A stretch of 31,041 bases of DNA from a virus. Shown piece after piece: positions 1 through 8,418 of this stretch (its first letter is position 1; the number at the start of each line of letters is the position of its first letter). The translations under genes were made by a program, and so were the position numbers. The notes under the pieces were generated by a model, which was given only the letters and a program-made list of their open reading frames with translations, was not told the origin of the DNA and made no database searches. The stretch spans positions 1 to 31,041 of the IMG/VR virus record IMGVR_UViG_3300023178_000179, one strand, 5' to 3'.

Positions 1-18
1 TTTACTCCCCCTTTTTTT
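1..18 (+). terminator. Possible 3' half of a terminator cut by the window edge
   Basis: The window opens with a C-run directly followed by seven T residues, the usual right arm and U-tract of an intrinsic terminator. The left arm would lie outside the window, so the hairpin cannot be confirmed. A late-promoter-like box follows at 21-28, which fits a transcription-unit boundary here. Confidence 0.35.
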
Positions 19-20
19 GG

Positions 21-28
21 CATAAATA
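21..28 (+). promoter_or_regulatory. T4-type late promoter box (CATAAATA)
   Basis: CATAAATA fits the NATAAATA late box described for marine T4-like phages and differs from T4 TATAAATA only in the first base. It lies 21 bases before the ATG of a structural gene, with an AAGGAG ribosome site at 38-43 between them. Recognition by the gp55 encoded at 3122 is inferred. Confidence 0.6.
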
Positions 29-49
29 TTAGGTGAAAAGGAGATTACA

Positions 50-562
50 ATGGATCTTGTATCAAATTCTGTAAATTTTTTAAATACACAAAACTTTACA
101 TTTAATAGTAATATATGTCCATCATTAGGCCCATATGTACAAGAATTAACTTTGCCTGGCATACAGTTAGGAGAAGCAATTGCAGAAACTCCTTTCGTTG
201 CAAGAAAAGAGCCAGGAGATAAGTTAGTATATTCTCCTTTGGGTGTTTCATTTACAGTAGATGAAGATATGAAAAACTGGTTGGAAGTTTATGACTGGAT
301 TACCGCTCTTGGATTTCCAGAAAATTTTCAACAATATGGAAGCTTTCAAAACGCAAAAAGAATTAACTTAAAGTCTGTATTTGATGACCTTACAATTCTT
401 GTAAATAATAATCAAGAGCAACCAATTATAAGAGTCACATTTAAAGATGCATTTCCAATCTCTATTGGAGATATCCCATTAACAACATCTGCAACAGAGT
501 CGGCCCCACCAGTCGCACAGGCAGATTTTCAATACAGAAACTATGTGGTGGAACGATTATAA
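50..562 (+). CDS. Putative tail tube-fold (gp19-like) structural protein
   Basis: A 170-residue protein with no signal peptide or membrane segment. Its pattern resembles the gp19/gp54 tail-tube fold: an early strand ending LTLPGI, then a strand with D/E-x-W (the stretch around DEDMKNWLEVYDW, residues 82-94), then a C-terminal strand ending QYRNYVVERL. The length is close to T4 gp19 (163 residues). In T4, uvsY sits beside baseplate genes 25 and 26, so a tail or baseplate role fits the neighbours. The start is set by a good AAGGAG site 7 bases upstream, and a late promoter box lies at 21-28. It could be the main tube protein, a baseplate tube initiator or a paralogue; sequence reading alone cannot separate these. 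Confidence 0.6.
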   Translation: MDLVSNSVNFLNTQNFTFNSNICPSLGPYVQELTLPGIQLGEAIAETPFVARKEPGDKLVYSPLGVSFTVDEDMKNWLEVYDWITALGFPENFQQYGSFQNAKRINLKSVFDDLTILVNNNQEQPIIRVTFKDAFPISIGDIPLTTSATESAPPVAQADFQYRNYVVERL

Positions 563-565
563 ATA
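558..565 (+). promoter_or_regulatory. T4-type late promoter box (TATAAATA) before uvsY
   Basis: A perfect TATAAATA overlaps the stop codon of the preceding structural gene and lies 26 bases before the uvsY ATG. T4 expresses uvsY and uvsW late as well, so late transcription of this recombination pair is plausible. No upstream -35 hexamer is needed for this promoter class and none is seen. Confidence 0.65.
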
Positions 566-591
566 ATTATTAATTGAATGGATTTTTTATT

Positions 592-1053
592 ATGAGTGAA
601 TACTCTAACTTATTATCAAAAATAGCAGAACTTACCAAAGAGTCCGAAAAGGATGTTAAGATTGATTTTCTGAGACTAGAAGACGAACTAGTTCACAATC
701 AGAATCTAATTGGTAAGTGGATGACCTACCAACAAGTAAATCAGACAAAACTCCAGTTTATTGAACTCGACTATAAAAAATTAGTCGGAGATAAAATGAA
801 ATACTATACAGGCAAGATGTCTGAAGATGAAATCATATCCAAAGGATGGCAGATAGAAGGAACGAAAATTCTTAAATCTGATGTTGGTTCTTGGATGGAT
901 AGTGATCCAGATGTTTTAAAGTTAAAGAAAAATGTTTTACTTCAAAATCAAATTTTAGATTTAATTAGTAAGACGCTAGACATATTAATAGACCAAAAGA
1001 AATGGACTATAAAAAATTACATAGACTGGAAAAAGTGGTTAGAAGGTAATTAA
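592..1053 (+). CDS. uvsY: UvsY recombination mediator
   Basis: UvsY loads the UvsX recombinase onto ssDNA coated with single-strand binding protein. This 153-residue protein is slightly longer than T4 UvsY (137). It is rich in charged helix and has the UvsY-type central pattern LIGKWMTYQQVNQTKL and YYTGKM, plus a basic, aromatic C-terminus (KNYIDWKKWLEG). The ATG at 592 is preferred over an in-frame TTG at 574 because the TTG has no ribosome site; the ATG has a weak GGA at 580-582. The stop overlaps the start of uvsW (TAATG), the same uvsY-uvsW order as in related phages. Its partner UvsX is encoded at 19440. The identification rests on pattern and synteny. Confidence 0.88.
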   Translation: MSEYSNLLSKIAELTKESEKDVKIDFLRLEDELVHNQNLIGKWMTYQQVNQTKLQFIELDYKKLVGDKMKYYTGKMSEDEIISKGWQIEGTKILKSDVGSWMDSDPDVLKLKKNVLLQNQILDLISKTLDILIDQKKWTIKNYIDWKKWLEGN

Positions 1054-2543
1054 TGTCTAAATTTTATGCTGCTAAATTAAATGAGGTTTACTTGCAAGTA
1101 GACGCAGACGAACTTCATATGTTAAAGGAACTTGTGGACTACTTCACATTTAAAGTCCCTGGCGCCGAATTTATGCCTGCATATAAAAATAAGTATTGGG
1201 ATGGTAAAATACGATTGTTCAATCCAACCAATTGTAAGTTGTATGTTGGACTACTAAATCAATTAAAATTTTTCTGTGATAAAAATGGTTATGAACTCTC
1301 CTTTGAAGATGATTTAACAGACACAAATTTTACAGATAATAATTTACAAGAGTTGTGTAAATACATCGATCCACATAGTCAGGGGAAGAAGATTGATTAT
1401 AGAGATTATCAACTTGATGCTATCAAACATGCAATCAACTACAACCGAGCGCTACTACTTTCTCCTACTGCATCAGGTAAATCTTTAATTATATACACAT
1501 TGGTAAGATTTTATAATATGCATCCTAATGTAAAGGGAAAGAAGATATTGATAATTGTACCAACAACATCTCTGGTTTCCCAGATGTATTCTGACTTTGC
1601 AGATTATGGTTGGAATGTAGAAAAATATTGCCATAAAATATTCCAAGGACAAAGTAAAGAAACCGACAAAAAAGTTGTAATATCTACATGGCAGTCCATT
1701 TATAAAATGCCTAGAGATTATTGGGATCAGTTTAATGTTGTAATAGGTGATGAGTGTCACTTATTCAAAGCGAACTCATTAAATAAGATTATGGACAGAC
1801 TTACTAGTTGTAAATATAGATTTGGAACTACTGGAACTTTGGATGGAAGTAAAACTCATAAATTAGTTCTGACTGGATTGTTTGGTGATGTAAAACAAGT
1901 TACCACTACAAGAAAACTAATCGATAGCAAAACCCTTGCAGACTTCAGTATCAAGTGTATAGTATTAAAATATCCAGAGAAGATATGCAAGGAAATGAAA
2001 GGAACCAAATACGCAGATGAAGTAGAGTGGATTGTCACAAATAATCGCAGAAATGAATTCATCAAGAATCTGGTTCTTGATTTAAAGGGCAACACACTTG
2101 TCTTATTTAATTTTGTGGAAAAACATGGAATCCCACTACATAATTTGTTAAAGGATGGTGCAGATGAAAACAGAAGAGTCTTTTTTGTGCATGGAGGAGT
2201 TGACGCAGAAATTAGAGAAGAAATACGAAGAATTACGGAAAAAGAGAAAAACGCAATTATCGTTGCTTCTTACGGCACATTTTCTACTGGTGTCAATATT
2301 CGTAATTTACATAATGTAATTTTTACATCTCCTTCAAAGAGTCGAGTACGAAATCTTCAATCAATAGGAAGAGGACTGAGGAAGGGAAACAACAAAGAAA
2401 GTGCCGTGTTGTATGATATCGCTGATGATATGAAGTACAAATCACATATGAATTTTGCACTGAGGCACTTTTATGAAAGACTAAATATTTACAACGAAGA
2501 GAAATTTGACTTCAAAATTCATGAAGTTAAGATTTCTGAGTAG
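1053..2543 (+). CDS. uvsW: UvsW ATP-dependent DNA/RNA helicase
   Basis: Superfamily 2 helicase that unwinds R-loops, branched DNA and stalled forks and moves phage replication from origin-dependent to recombination-dependent initiation. At 496 residues it matches T4 UvsW (503). Visible motifs in order: an N-terminal substrate domain (1-100, with YWDGKIRLF), the Q-like RDYQLDAI, Walker A SPTASGKS (about 137-144), the DECH box (233-236), GTTGTL (motif III-like) and SIGRGLRKG (motif VI, about 437-445). All catalytic motifs are intact. It overlaps uvsY by one base and would be cotranscribed with it from the late box at 558, matching late expression of T4 uvsW. Confidence 0.95.
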   Translation: MSKFYAAKLNEVYLQVDADELHMLKELVDYFTFKVPGAEFMPAYKNKYWDGKIRLFNPTNCKLYVGLLNQLKFFCDKNGYELSFEDDLTDTNFTDNNLQELCKYIDPHSQGKKIDYRDYQLDAIKHAINYNRALLLSPTASGKSLIIYTLVRFYNMHPNVKGKKILIIVPTTSLVSQMYSDFADYGWNVEKYCHKIFQGQSKETDKKVVISTWQSIYKMPRDYWDQFNVVIGDECHLFKANSLNKIMDRLTSCKYRFGTTGTLDGSKTHKLVLTGLFGDVKQVTTTRKLIDSKTLADFSIKCIVLKYPEKICKEMKGTKYADEVEWIVTNNRRNEFIKNLVLDLKGNTLVLFNFVEKHGIPLHNLLKDGADENRRVFFVHGGVDAEIREEIRRITEKEKNAIIVASYGTFSTGVNIRNLHNVIFTSPSKSRVRNLQSIGRGLRKGNNKESAVLYDIADDMKYKSHMNFALRHFYERLNIYNEEKFDFKIHEVKISE

Positions 2544-2566
2544 TTTAGAAAAGGATTATTTCCGAA

Positions 2567-2986
2567 ATGAATGTTGAGTATAAATTAATTAAACTCATAA
2601 CAAAAGAAAATATAATCACTCAAATCACTCCCGAAGAAATAGAAGGGAAGGGTTATATAATTTTTCATAATCCATATGAAATTAAATCGTTCATGAACCC
2701 TCAGAACGGTGAGTTTAGCACTACGCTCATTGATTGGTTAAATTTTTCAACAGACAACTTTACAAAAGTCGCACTTAATGATATAATTACCGTTAATGAA
2801 CCAAGTAAAGATTTAGTTGACCATTATCAAATGATTCTAAACAATAAAAAATTTCAAACTCAGATGGAGAAAGAAGTCGATACCTCTCCTGTAGAGAACA
2901 GTGTAAGTTTGGATGAAACGGAAGAATACTCTCAAGATGACTTCTTAGAGATGTTAGTGAAGCATTCTAATAAGACAATACATTAA
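2567..2986 (+). CDS. Small Sm-like (LSm-fold) candidate protein
   Basis: A 139-residue protein of unknown function. Residues 1-75 look like a short beta-barrel of the Sm type: a strand YKLIKLIT, a turn and I-I strand (ENIITQI), then YIIFHNPYEI. The remainder is an acidic, probably disordered tail. A second protein with the same N-terminal pattern is encoded at 16493, suggesting paralogues. It follows uvsW by 23 bases; an AAGGA lies 12 bases before the ATG, rather far. RNA binding is inferred from the fold guess only. It could equally be an unrelated small beta-barrel. Confidence 0.6.
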   Translation: MNVEYKLIKLITKENIITQITPEEIEGKGYIIFHNPYEIKSFMNPQNGEFSTTLIDWLNFSTDNFTKVALNDIITVNEPSKDLVDHYQMILNNKKFQTQMEKEVDTSPVENSVSLDETEEYSQDDFLEMLVKHSNKTIH

Positions 2987-2997
2987 TATCCTTAACC

Positions 2998-3012
2998 ATC
3001 CACATAGTGGAT
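2998..3012. other. Perfect 6-bp inverted repeat with 3-base loop
   Basis: ATCCAC and GTGGAT flank the loop ATA, 11 bases after the stop of the preceding gene. No T-run follows on the + strand, so it is not a clear terminator. It overlaps the -10 and expected start region of a minus-strand promoter (3011-3039), so it may instead be an operator or an RNA-processing hairpin. Confidence 0.45.
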
Positions 3013-3039
3013 AATACACGGTTGTCAAGAACTTGTCAA
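3011..3039 (-). promoter_or_regulatory. Minus-strand sigma70-type promoter (TTGACA-17-TATTAT)
   Basis: Read on the minus strand, TTGACA (3039-3034) is followed after exactly 17 bases by TATTAT (3016-3011). Transcription would start near 3004 and run leftwards, antisense to the gene at 2567 and to uvsW. No minus-strand gene is supported there. The promoter is back to back with the gp55 promoter at 3065. Confidence 0.55.
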
Positions 3040-3041
3040 GA
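3022..3041. repeat. Two TTGTCAAGA direct repeats with an 11-base period
   Basis: The 9-mer occurs at 3022-3030 and 3033-3041, one helical turn apart, between two divergent promoters. On the minus strand each copy reads as a CTTGACAA -35-like box. It may be a protein-binding site or a duplicated -35 element. Confidence 0.5.
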
Positions 3042-3042
3042 G

Positions 3043-3093
3043 AAAAAATAAAAAAAAAAATTAATTGACACTCCAATTATTTTGTGTTAATAT
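3043..3093 (+). promoter_or_regulatory. gp55 promoter: A-tract UP-like element + TTGACA-17-TAATAT
   Basis: TTGACA at 3065-3070 and TAATAT at 3088-3093 are separated by the ideal 17 bases. An almost pure A tract covers 3043-3060, directly upstream of the -35 box where an UP element contacts the alpha subunit C-terminal domain. It lies 29 bases before the gp55 ATG at 3122. This should be a strong promoter for unmodified host RNA polymerase. Confidence 0.8.
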
Positions 3094-3121
3094 GAACATA
3101 ACTTTATTAGGAAAAAATATT

Positions 3122-3676
3122 ATGCCAAGAACTAAAGACAAAACCAAGAGAAATCATTATGTTGACAACAAACTCCTACTCCAAGAAATGAGGAAGTATA
3201 AGGATGCAGTCAACCAGTCAAAGGAAGATGGGACAGAACGCCCTAGAGTGCCTAACTACATAGGTGAGTGCATTATGAAAATTGCCCAACATCTTTCCTA
3301 TAAACCAAACTTTATTAACTACACATATAAAGATGAAATGATATCTGATGGGATAGAAAATTGTTTGTTGTACATTGACAATTTTGACCCAGAAAAATCA
3401 TCGAACCCTTTTGCGTATTTTACTCAGATCATTTACTATGCGTTTATTCGAAGAATTCAAAAGGAAAAGAAACAATCTTATGTTAAGTATAAGTCTCTAG
3501 AAAATCAAGAACTTCTTGATGAAGTAATGGCTGGCCCAGATAATAGTCAGGTAAAAAGAGGTGTCTTAGATTTTATACACAGTAACATGGATGAATTTCT
3601 TGCCGAATTTGAAGAAACTCAAAGAAAAAAGAAAGAGAAGGCAAAAGAGAAAAGAATGCAGAATAAGGAAGTATAA
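3122..3676 (+). CDS. 55: gp55 late-transcription sigma factor
   Basis: Redirects host core RNA polymerase to the short late promoters (TATAAATA). The 184 residues match T4 gp55 (185). The middle holds the sigma region 2-like helices: DEMISDGIENCLLYIDNFDP, then NPFAYFTQIIYYAFIRRIQKEKK, the core-binding and -10-binding part. The C-terminus is a strongly basic, charged helix. In-frame TTG and ATG codons at 3065 and 3092 are discarded because they lie in the promoter; AGGA at 3109-3112 precedes the ATG at 3122. Its own early promoter fits its role as trigger of the late phase, and candidate target boxes lie at 21, 558, 22803 and 30748. No gp33 co-activator was recognised in the window. Confidence 0.92.
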   Translation: MPRTKDKTKRNHYVDNKLLLQEMRKYKDAVNQSKEDGTERPRVPNYIGECIMKIAQHLSYKPNFINYTYKDEMISDGIENCLLYIDNFDPEKSSNPFAYFTQIIYYAFIRRIQKEKKQSYVKYKSLENQELLDEVMAGPDNSQVKRGVLDFIHSNMDEFLAEFEETQRKKKEKAKEKRMQNKEV

Positions 3677-3682
3677 TTTATA

Positions 3683-4708
3683 ATGAAAATTGCATTGATT
3701 ACGGACACCCATTTTGGTGCCCGAGGCGACTCTATTCTATTTCATAATTATTTTTTGGAATTCTATGATAATGTATTTTTCCCTTATCTTGATGAAAATG
3801 AAATTGACACGGTTATTCATTTGGGTGATGTAACCGATAGACGAAAGTTTATTAACTATAATATCTTAGATGGGTTTAAAAGTAGATTTATTGAGCGTCT
3901 TAAGAAGTACGACACATATTTCATCATTGGTAATCATGATGTGTATTATAAGAATACAAATCGCATTAACTCAATGGAACAGTTATTTGGTGATGAATTA
4001 AAAATTTACACTGAAACTACAACTCTAAATTTTGACGGAACCGATGTATGTTTTATTCCTTGGATTAATTCAGAAAATTATGATAACACAATATCTCATT
4101 TAAAGAAAACCAAAGCAAAAATTGCGATGGGACATCTTGAAATCGCAGGATTTGAAATGGGCGCAGGATTGATGTGTCATGATGGCATGGATAAAAAATT
4201 ATTCAAGAATTTCGATATTGTGATGTCTGGCCACTTCCATCACAAATCTCACAACGGAAACATTCATTACTTAGGGAATCCATATGAAATTACATGGGTT
4301 GATTGTAATGATAAAAGAGGTTTTCATATTTTTGACACTGAAACATTAGAACTAGAACACATTATAAACCCATATAAAATGTTTCATAAAGTTTATTATG
4401 ACGAAGATAAGAAACTTTCTGCAAGTAAATACAAAGACAAATATGTTAAGTTAATTGTAAAAAATAGAACAGACTCCTATAAGTTTGATGTTTTTGTGGA
4501 TGAACTTTACAGAAATGAAGTTGCTGATTTGTCGATTGTTGATGATTCGACTGAATGGGATTTTGAAGAGGCATCTGATATTGATGCAACCGAAGATACA
4601 ATGTCACTATTGACAAATTATATTGATAATTACGAAATCGATGTAGATAAAAACAAGTTAAAGGGTATCATGCAAGACTTGTATGTTTCTGCATTGAGAG
4701 GTGTGTAG
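3683..4708 (+). CDS. 47: gp47 recombination exonuclease subunit (Mre11-like)
   Basis: Calcineurin-type metallophosphoesterase that, with gp46, resects DNA ends for phage recombination and host DNA breakdown. The 341 residues match T4 gp47 (339). All metal-binding motifs are intact: D8-x-H10 (DTHFG), GD49 (HLGDVTDRR), GNH85D86, H151 (GHLEI), and GHFH (H184, H186). The C-terminal third is the capping and gp46-binding region. It sits 6 bases after gp55, and its stop is directly followed by the gp46 ATG, so equal translation of the two subunits is likely. Confidence 0.96.
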   Translation: MKIALITDTHFGARGDSILFHNYFLEFYDNVFFPYLDENEIDTVIHLGDVTDRRKFINYNILDGFKSRFIERLKKYDTYFIIGNHDVYYKNTNRINSMEQLFGDELKIYTETTTLNFDGTDVCFIPWINSENYDNTISHLKKTKAKIAMGHLEIAGFEMGAGLMCHDGMDKKLFKNFDIVMSGHFHHKSHNGNIHYLGNPYEITWVDCNDKRGFHIFDTETLELEHIINPYKMFHKVYYDEDKKLSASKYKDKYVKLIVKNRTDSYKFDVFVDELYRNEVADLSIVDDSTEWDFEEASDIDATEDTMSLLTNYIDNYEIDVDKNKLKGIMQDLYVSALRGV

Positions 4709-6427
4709 ATGATTGAATTTAAAAAGATTAGATGGAAAAACTTTTTATCGACAGGAGACAATTTTACAGAGATACAACTAAACAGGACTTCATCAACTTT
4801 AATTGTTGGAGAGAACGGTGCAGGCAAATCTACTATACTGGATGCTCTTACATTTGGACTCTTTGGCAAACCTTTCCGTAAAATTAACAAACCACAACTT
4901 GTCAATACTGTAAATGAAAAAGATTGTGTGATCGAAATTGAGTTTTCGATAGGTAAACGAGAGTATTTGGTAAGACGAGCGATCAAACCAAACAAGTTTG
5001 AAGTTTATATCGATGGTAAGATGTTAGACCAAGACTCTAAAATTAGAGATAGTCAAATTTATCTAGAAGAAAATATTCTTAAACTAAATTTTAAATCTTT
5101 TACCCAAACAGTTATTTTGGGCAGTGCAACCTTTGTTCCTTTCATGCAATTGAATGCAAATGATCGAAGAGATATTATCGAAGATATTCTCGACATCAAA
5201 ATATTTTCTGCCATGAATGAAATTCTTAAAACAAAATCTACATCACTGAAAGATGAATTGTTTGAGAATGAAAAGGAGAGAGAATTACAAGATTATAAAA
5301 TTGATTTGCAAGAAAGAAACATTCAACAGTTGAATGAAGATAAGTCTGCATCTATCAAACAGAACAAAACGAAAATTAAAGACAAGAGACTTCAACAGAA
5401 AAAAATACTATCTGAAAACGAAGAGTATGATAGTCAATTAAACACACTTGCACTTTCGATTGGTGATGAAGTAAAGGCATTAACAAAGAATAAAAAATTA
5501 GAAAAGTTAGACACTCAACTGCACAATAATATTTCTAAAATAGAAGGTGATATTAATTGGTTTGAGAGTAAAGATGTTTGTCCTTCATGTCAACAAGATA
5601 TTGAAGATGAACATAAACACGAAATAATCTCTTCTAAAAATACTAAGAAAGAAGAAATAGAGAGTGCCTTATTGGATCTTCAAAAAGAGTTAGATACGAC
5701 ACAAGAAAGAATACAAGAAATTGAGACTATTAAAAAGGAAATACTAGAGTTAAACAATAAGAAGAACTCTAACATGAATACCTTTTCGTTTATCCAAGAT
5801 AGTATCGATGAAATTGAAAAAGAAATCGAAGATGCAGAAAACAATAATGACAATATGATTTCTTTAGAGGATGAGTTGAAAGAACTTAGAAAACTAGCAA
5901 AGGATTTAGATTCCAAGAGAAGAGAATTAGTAGATACTAGAAATTATTATAATGTTGCCTCTCAGTTTCTAAAGGATACTGGAGTAAAGACTTCTATTGT
6001 AAAATACTATTTACCAATTATGAATAAGTTGATAAACAAGTATTTACAAGAAATGGATTTTTATATTAATTTTACCTTAGATGAAAAATTCTCTGAAAAT
6101 ATTAAGTCTAGAGCAAGGGAAAACTTTACATATCCTTCTTTCTCTGAAGGCGAAAAAATGCGTATTGACCTTGCACTTCTGTTTACTTGGAGAGAAATCG
6201 CTCGTATGAAGAATAGTGTCAACACCAATCTTCTTATTCTTGATGAAGTGTTTGATAGTTCTTTGGATGCAACTGGTACAGATGAATTTTTAAAACTGCT
6301 AAATACTTTAGGTGGTAACAATGTTTTTGTTATCAGTCATAAGGGTGATATATTATATGACAAGTTCCACAGTGTTGTTAGATTTGAAAAGGTAAAAGGA
6401 TTTAGTAGGATTGGACAAAATACATAA
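4709..6427 (+). CDS. 46: gp46 recombination ATPase subunit (Rad50-like)
   Basis: SMC/Rad50-family ATPase partner of gp47. At 572 residues it resembles T4 gp46 (560). It shows Walker A GENGAGKS (34-41), a long coiled coil broken by a zinc-hook motif CPSCQ (C291, C294), the ABC signature FSEGEKMRID (near 479-488), and Walker B LLILDEVFD (near 508-516) with an HK in the switch region. The start directly follows the gp47 stop. The next gene, a methyltransferase, overlaps by one base (TAATG), so 55-47-46 and both methyltransferases look like one transcription unit. Confidence 0.96.
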   Translation: MIEFKKIRWKNFLSTGDNFTEIQLNRTSSTLIVGENGAGKSTILDALTFGLFGKPFRKINKPQLVNTVNEKDCVIEIEFSIGKREYLVRRAIKPNKFEVYIDGKMLDQDSKIRDSQIYLEENILKLNFKSFTQTVILGSATFVPFMQLNANDRRDIIEDILDIKIFSAMNEILKTKSTSLKDELFENEKERELQDYKIDLQERNIQQLNEDKSASIKQNKTKIKDKRLQQKKILSENEEYDSQLNTLALSIGDEVKALTKNKKLEKLDTQLHNNISKIEGDINWFESKDVCPSCQQDIEDEHKHEIISSKNTKKEEIESALLDLQKELDTTQERIQEIETIKKEILELNNKKNSNMNTFSFIQDSIDEIEKEIEDAENNNDNMISLEDELKELRKLAKDLDSKRRELVDTRNYYNVASQFLKDTGVKTSIVKYYLPIMNKLINKYLQEMDFYINFTLDEKFSENIKSRARENFTYPSFSEGEKMRIDLALLFTWREIARMKNSVNTNLLILDEVFDSSLDATGTDEFLKLLNTLGGNNVFVISHKGDILYDKFHSVVRFEKVKGFSRIGQNT

Positions 6428-7080
6428 TGACAAGTAAATTATTATTAGGTGATTACAAAGAATGGATTGGTGAGTTGGAATATGATTATCTTTTTACAAG
6501 TCCACCAGATTTTGAAGAAATAGGTATAGATCCATCTAAACCAGACCTTTATCAAGATTTTTTAATTGAAGTTTTTAGTGCTGCAAAACCAAAAAGTAAT
6601 GCATTTACTGTTGCCTTTACCGACAGAAAATACAATGGAACTATTGTACCCAAATCTAGTATTCTGAAACACTCAATGAGTTGTTTGGGTTATAAATTAC
6701 TGACTCATAAGATATGGGTTAAGAGTGATAAAGTTGATTTATATAGATTGACATACGGTAATGTAATGACTTTTGGTAAAGGTAAAGTGAAACAATACAT
6801 GTCAAAAGAATTTAAACCAGATGTATGGTTCGATGGATATGGTGAAAAATATAAAAAATATTCATATGGAATGCCAATATCTATTGCAAAAAGATGCATT
6901 TTGAATTATACTAAAGAGAATGATATAGTTTATGATCCTTTTATGGGTAGTGGCACAACTGCAGTTGCATGTATTAGAAGTGATAGACAATATTATGGTT
7001 CGGAACTTTTACGAGAGACATATCTTTTATCTCTTGAGAGAATTGCAGACGAACGCAACACAGTGATTGGACATTTTTGA
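6427..7080 (+). CDS. DNA methyltransferase (N6-A/N4-C type), beta-like motif order
   Basis: SAM-dependent amino-methyltransferase fold of 217 residues. The catalytic motif IV is near the N-terminus (TSPPDF, residues 24-29) and the SAM-binding motif I near the C-terminus (DPFMGSGTT, starting about residue 170, then the acidic YYGSELL). This IV-then-I order is that of beta-class enzymes; the target-recognition part would be the middle 120 residues. Motif IV usually reads (D/N/S)PP(Y/F/W). Here the fourth position is D, with F next, so activity or substrate is uncertain. No restriction enzyme gene is adjacent, so it is probably an orphan enzyme that protects phage DNA or marks its state. A second methyltransferase overlaps its stop. 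Confidence 0.8.
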   Translation: MTSKLLLGDYKEWIGELEYDYLFTSPPDFEEIGIDPSKPDLYQDFLIEVFSAAKPKSNAFTVAFTDRKYNGTIVPKSSILKHSMSCLGYKLLTHKIWVKSDKVDLYRLTYGNVMTFGKGKVKQYMSKEFKPDVWFDGYGEKYKKYSYGMPISIAKRCILNYTKENDIVYDPFMGSGTTAVACIRSDRQYYGSELLRETYLLSLERIADERNTVIGHF

Positions 7081-8411
7081 TGAAGACAGATAGTAATAAA
7101 GAACTTTATAATTTTTTAAAAACCATTACGAATGAAAATAGATTGCCTGTTATGGATAGTACACTGTTTACTATTGCGACAGAAAAATATGGTCGTGATG
7201 TTTTTAGATCAACGGTTGCAGAGTACATAACAACCGAAAAACCTCTATTTCCATATAAAGAGTTTTCATATGATGAACTTGTTTCTAAATTTAGAAAATT
7301 AAAGTCTGCAGATTATTCGGACTATATTTCTCCAGTAGAAAACTTACAAAAAGAGGTTATTGAAAAATACGATGATTACAAATATTCTTTTAAAGAATAT
7401 GGTATTGGATTGATTGATGCCCCATCCGTTTTCAATGAAGTGAGTGATTATTTCCAAAACAAAGAAAGAATGTCCTGTGGTTCCTATGGGTATAAATCAC
7501 CAGTAGATAGGTGGAACGAGGGTGATAACATTTGGGGTGTGCTAGGCCCCATATGGCGAGGTGTGAACGATAGTTGGGAACTAACTAACAAACAGTACAT
7601 GATGGCGTTTAGACTCGGTACATACATTGCTACGCAGTTTAAACCGTTAGTTGCAAAGTGCATATATGAAATGACTTCCGCAAAGAGAGTTTTGGATACT
7701 TCGATGGGTTGGGGAGATAGACTTGCAGGATTCTTTTGTTCTAATGCAACACTTTATATTGGTTGTGATCCAAATCCAAACACATTCAAGAATTATAAAA
7801 TTCAGGCACAAGAATACTCTAAGTTAATAGGTAACACTTATAAAATCGTAGATAAAGAAGATTATTTCGCACTTTATGGTGATAAGAAAACTTGTGTATT
7901 TTATCGTTGTGGTGCAGAGAATCTGCCTTGGCATGATATTGGTGACATTGATTGTGCATTTACTTCGCCTCCATATTTTTCAACAGAAAGATATAATGAA
8001 GGTGGAGAACATTCCGAAGATCAATCTTGGGCAAAATTTAATGAATATGAAGCATGGAGAGATGATTTTTATTTACCAGTATCTCAAAACACCTTCGATT
8101 CTCTTAGAAGTGGTGGACATATGTTGATAAACATCATGGATCCCAAGATTAAGGGTAAAAGGTATCGTTCTGGTGATGAACTTGTGGATATGTTGAGTGA
8201 TTCGTTTACTGGACAGGTTGGTATGCGAATTATGCAAAGGCCACAAGGAAAGGCGGTGTTTTCTGATGAAGATGGTAACTTCGATAAAGAAAAAATGAAT
8301 ACCTTTATGAATAAAATTTATATGGAAAATGTCTGGTGTTTTCAAAAGGATAAGGACGATTTCGACATGTTTCGACATAAAAGAGTGATAAGTTTAGATA
8401 GTTTTTTTTAA
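7080..8411 (+). CDS. Large DNA methyltransferase-like protein
   Basis: 443 residues, starting at the ATG that overlaps the previous stop (TGATG); an in-frame TTG one codon earlier is less likely. Residues 1-190 are not recognised. The SAM-binding motif follows (LDTSMGWGDRLAGF, about 205-218), with an acidic strand end (IGCDPNP). The canonical motif IV TSPPYF lies near 295, followed by a conserved-looking STERYN...W segment. The motif order is I then IV, opposite to the gene before it. The aromatic catalytic motif is complete, so it is more likely to be catalytically competent than its neighbour. Nucleobase and target site are unknown. It ends the gp55-gp46 unit; the next gene has its own promoter. 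Confidence 0.75.
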   Translation: MKTDSNKELYNFLKTITNENRLPVMDSTLFTIATEKYGRDVFRSTVAEYITTEKPLFPYKEFSYDELVSKFRKLKSADYSDYISPVENLQKEVIEKYDDYKYSFKEYGIGLIDAPSVFNEVSDYFQNKERMSCGSYGYKSPVDRWNEGDNIWGVLGPIWRGVNDSWELTNKQYMMAFRLGTYIATQFKPLVAKCIYEMTSAKRVLDTSMGWGDRLAGFFCSNATLYIGCDPNPNTFKNYKIQAQEYSKLIGNTYKIVDKEDYFALYGDKKTCVFYRCGAENLPWHDIGDIDCAFTSPPYFSTERYNEGGEHSEDQSWAKFNEYEAWRDDFYLPVSQNTFDSLRSGGHMLINIMDPKIKGKRYRSGDELVDMLSDSFTGQVGMRIMQRPQGKAVFSDEDGNFDKEKMNTFMNKIYMENVWCFQKDKDDFDMFRHKRVISLDSFF

Positions 8412-8418
8412 AAAGTGC

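Noticed and set aside
2998-3012. Hairpin after the Sm-like gene as a + strand terminator
   Set aside because: The stem is only 6 bp and no T-run follows on the + strand; kept only as an inverted repeat.
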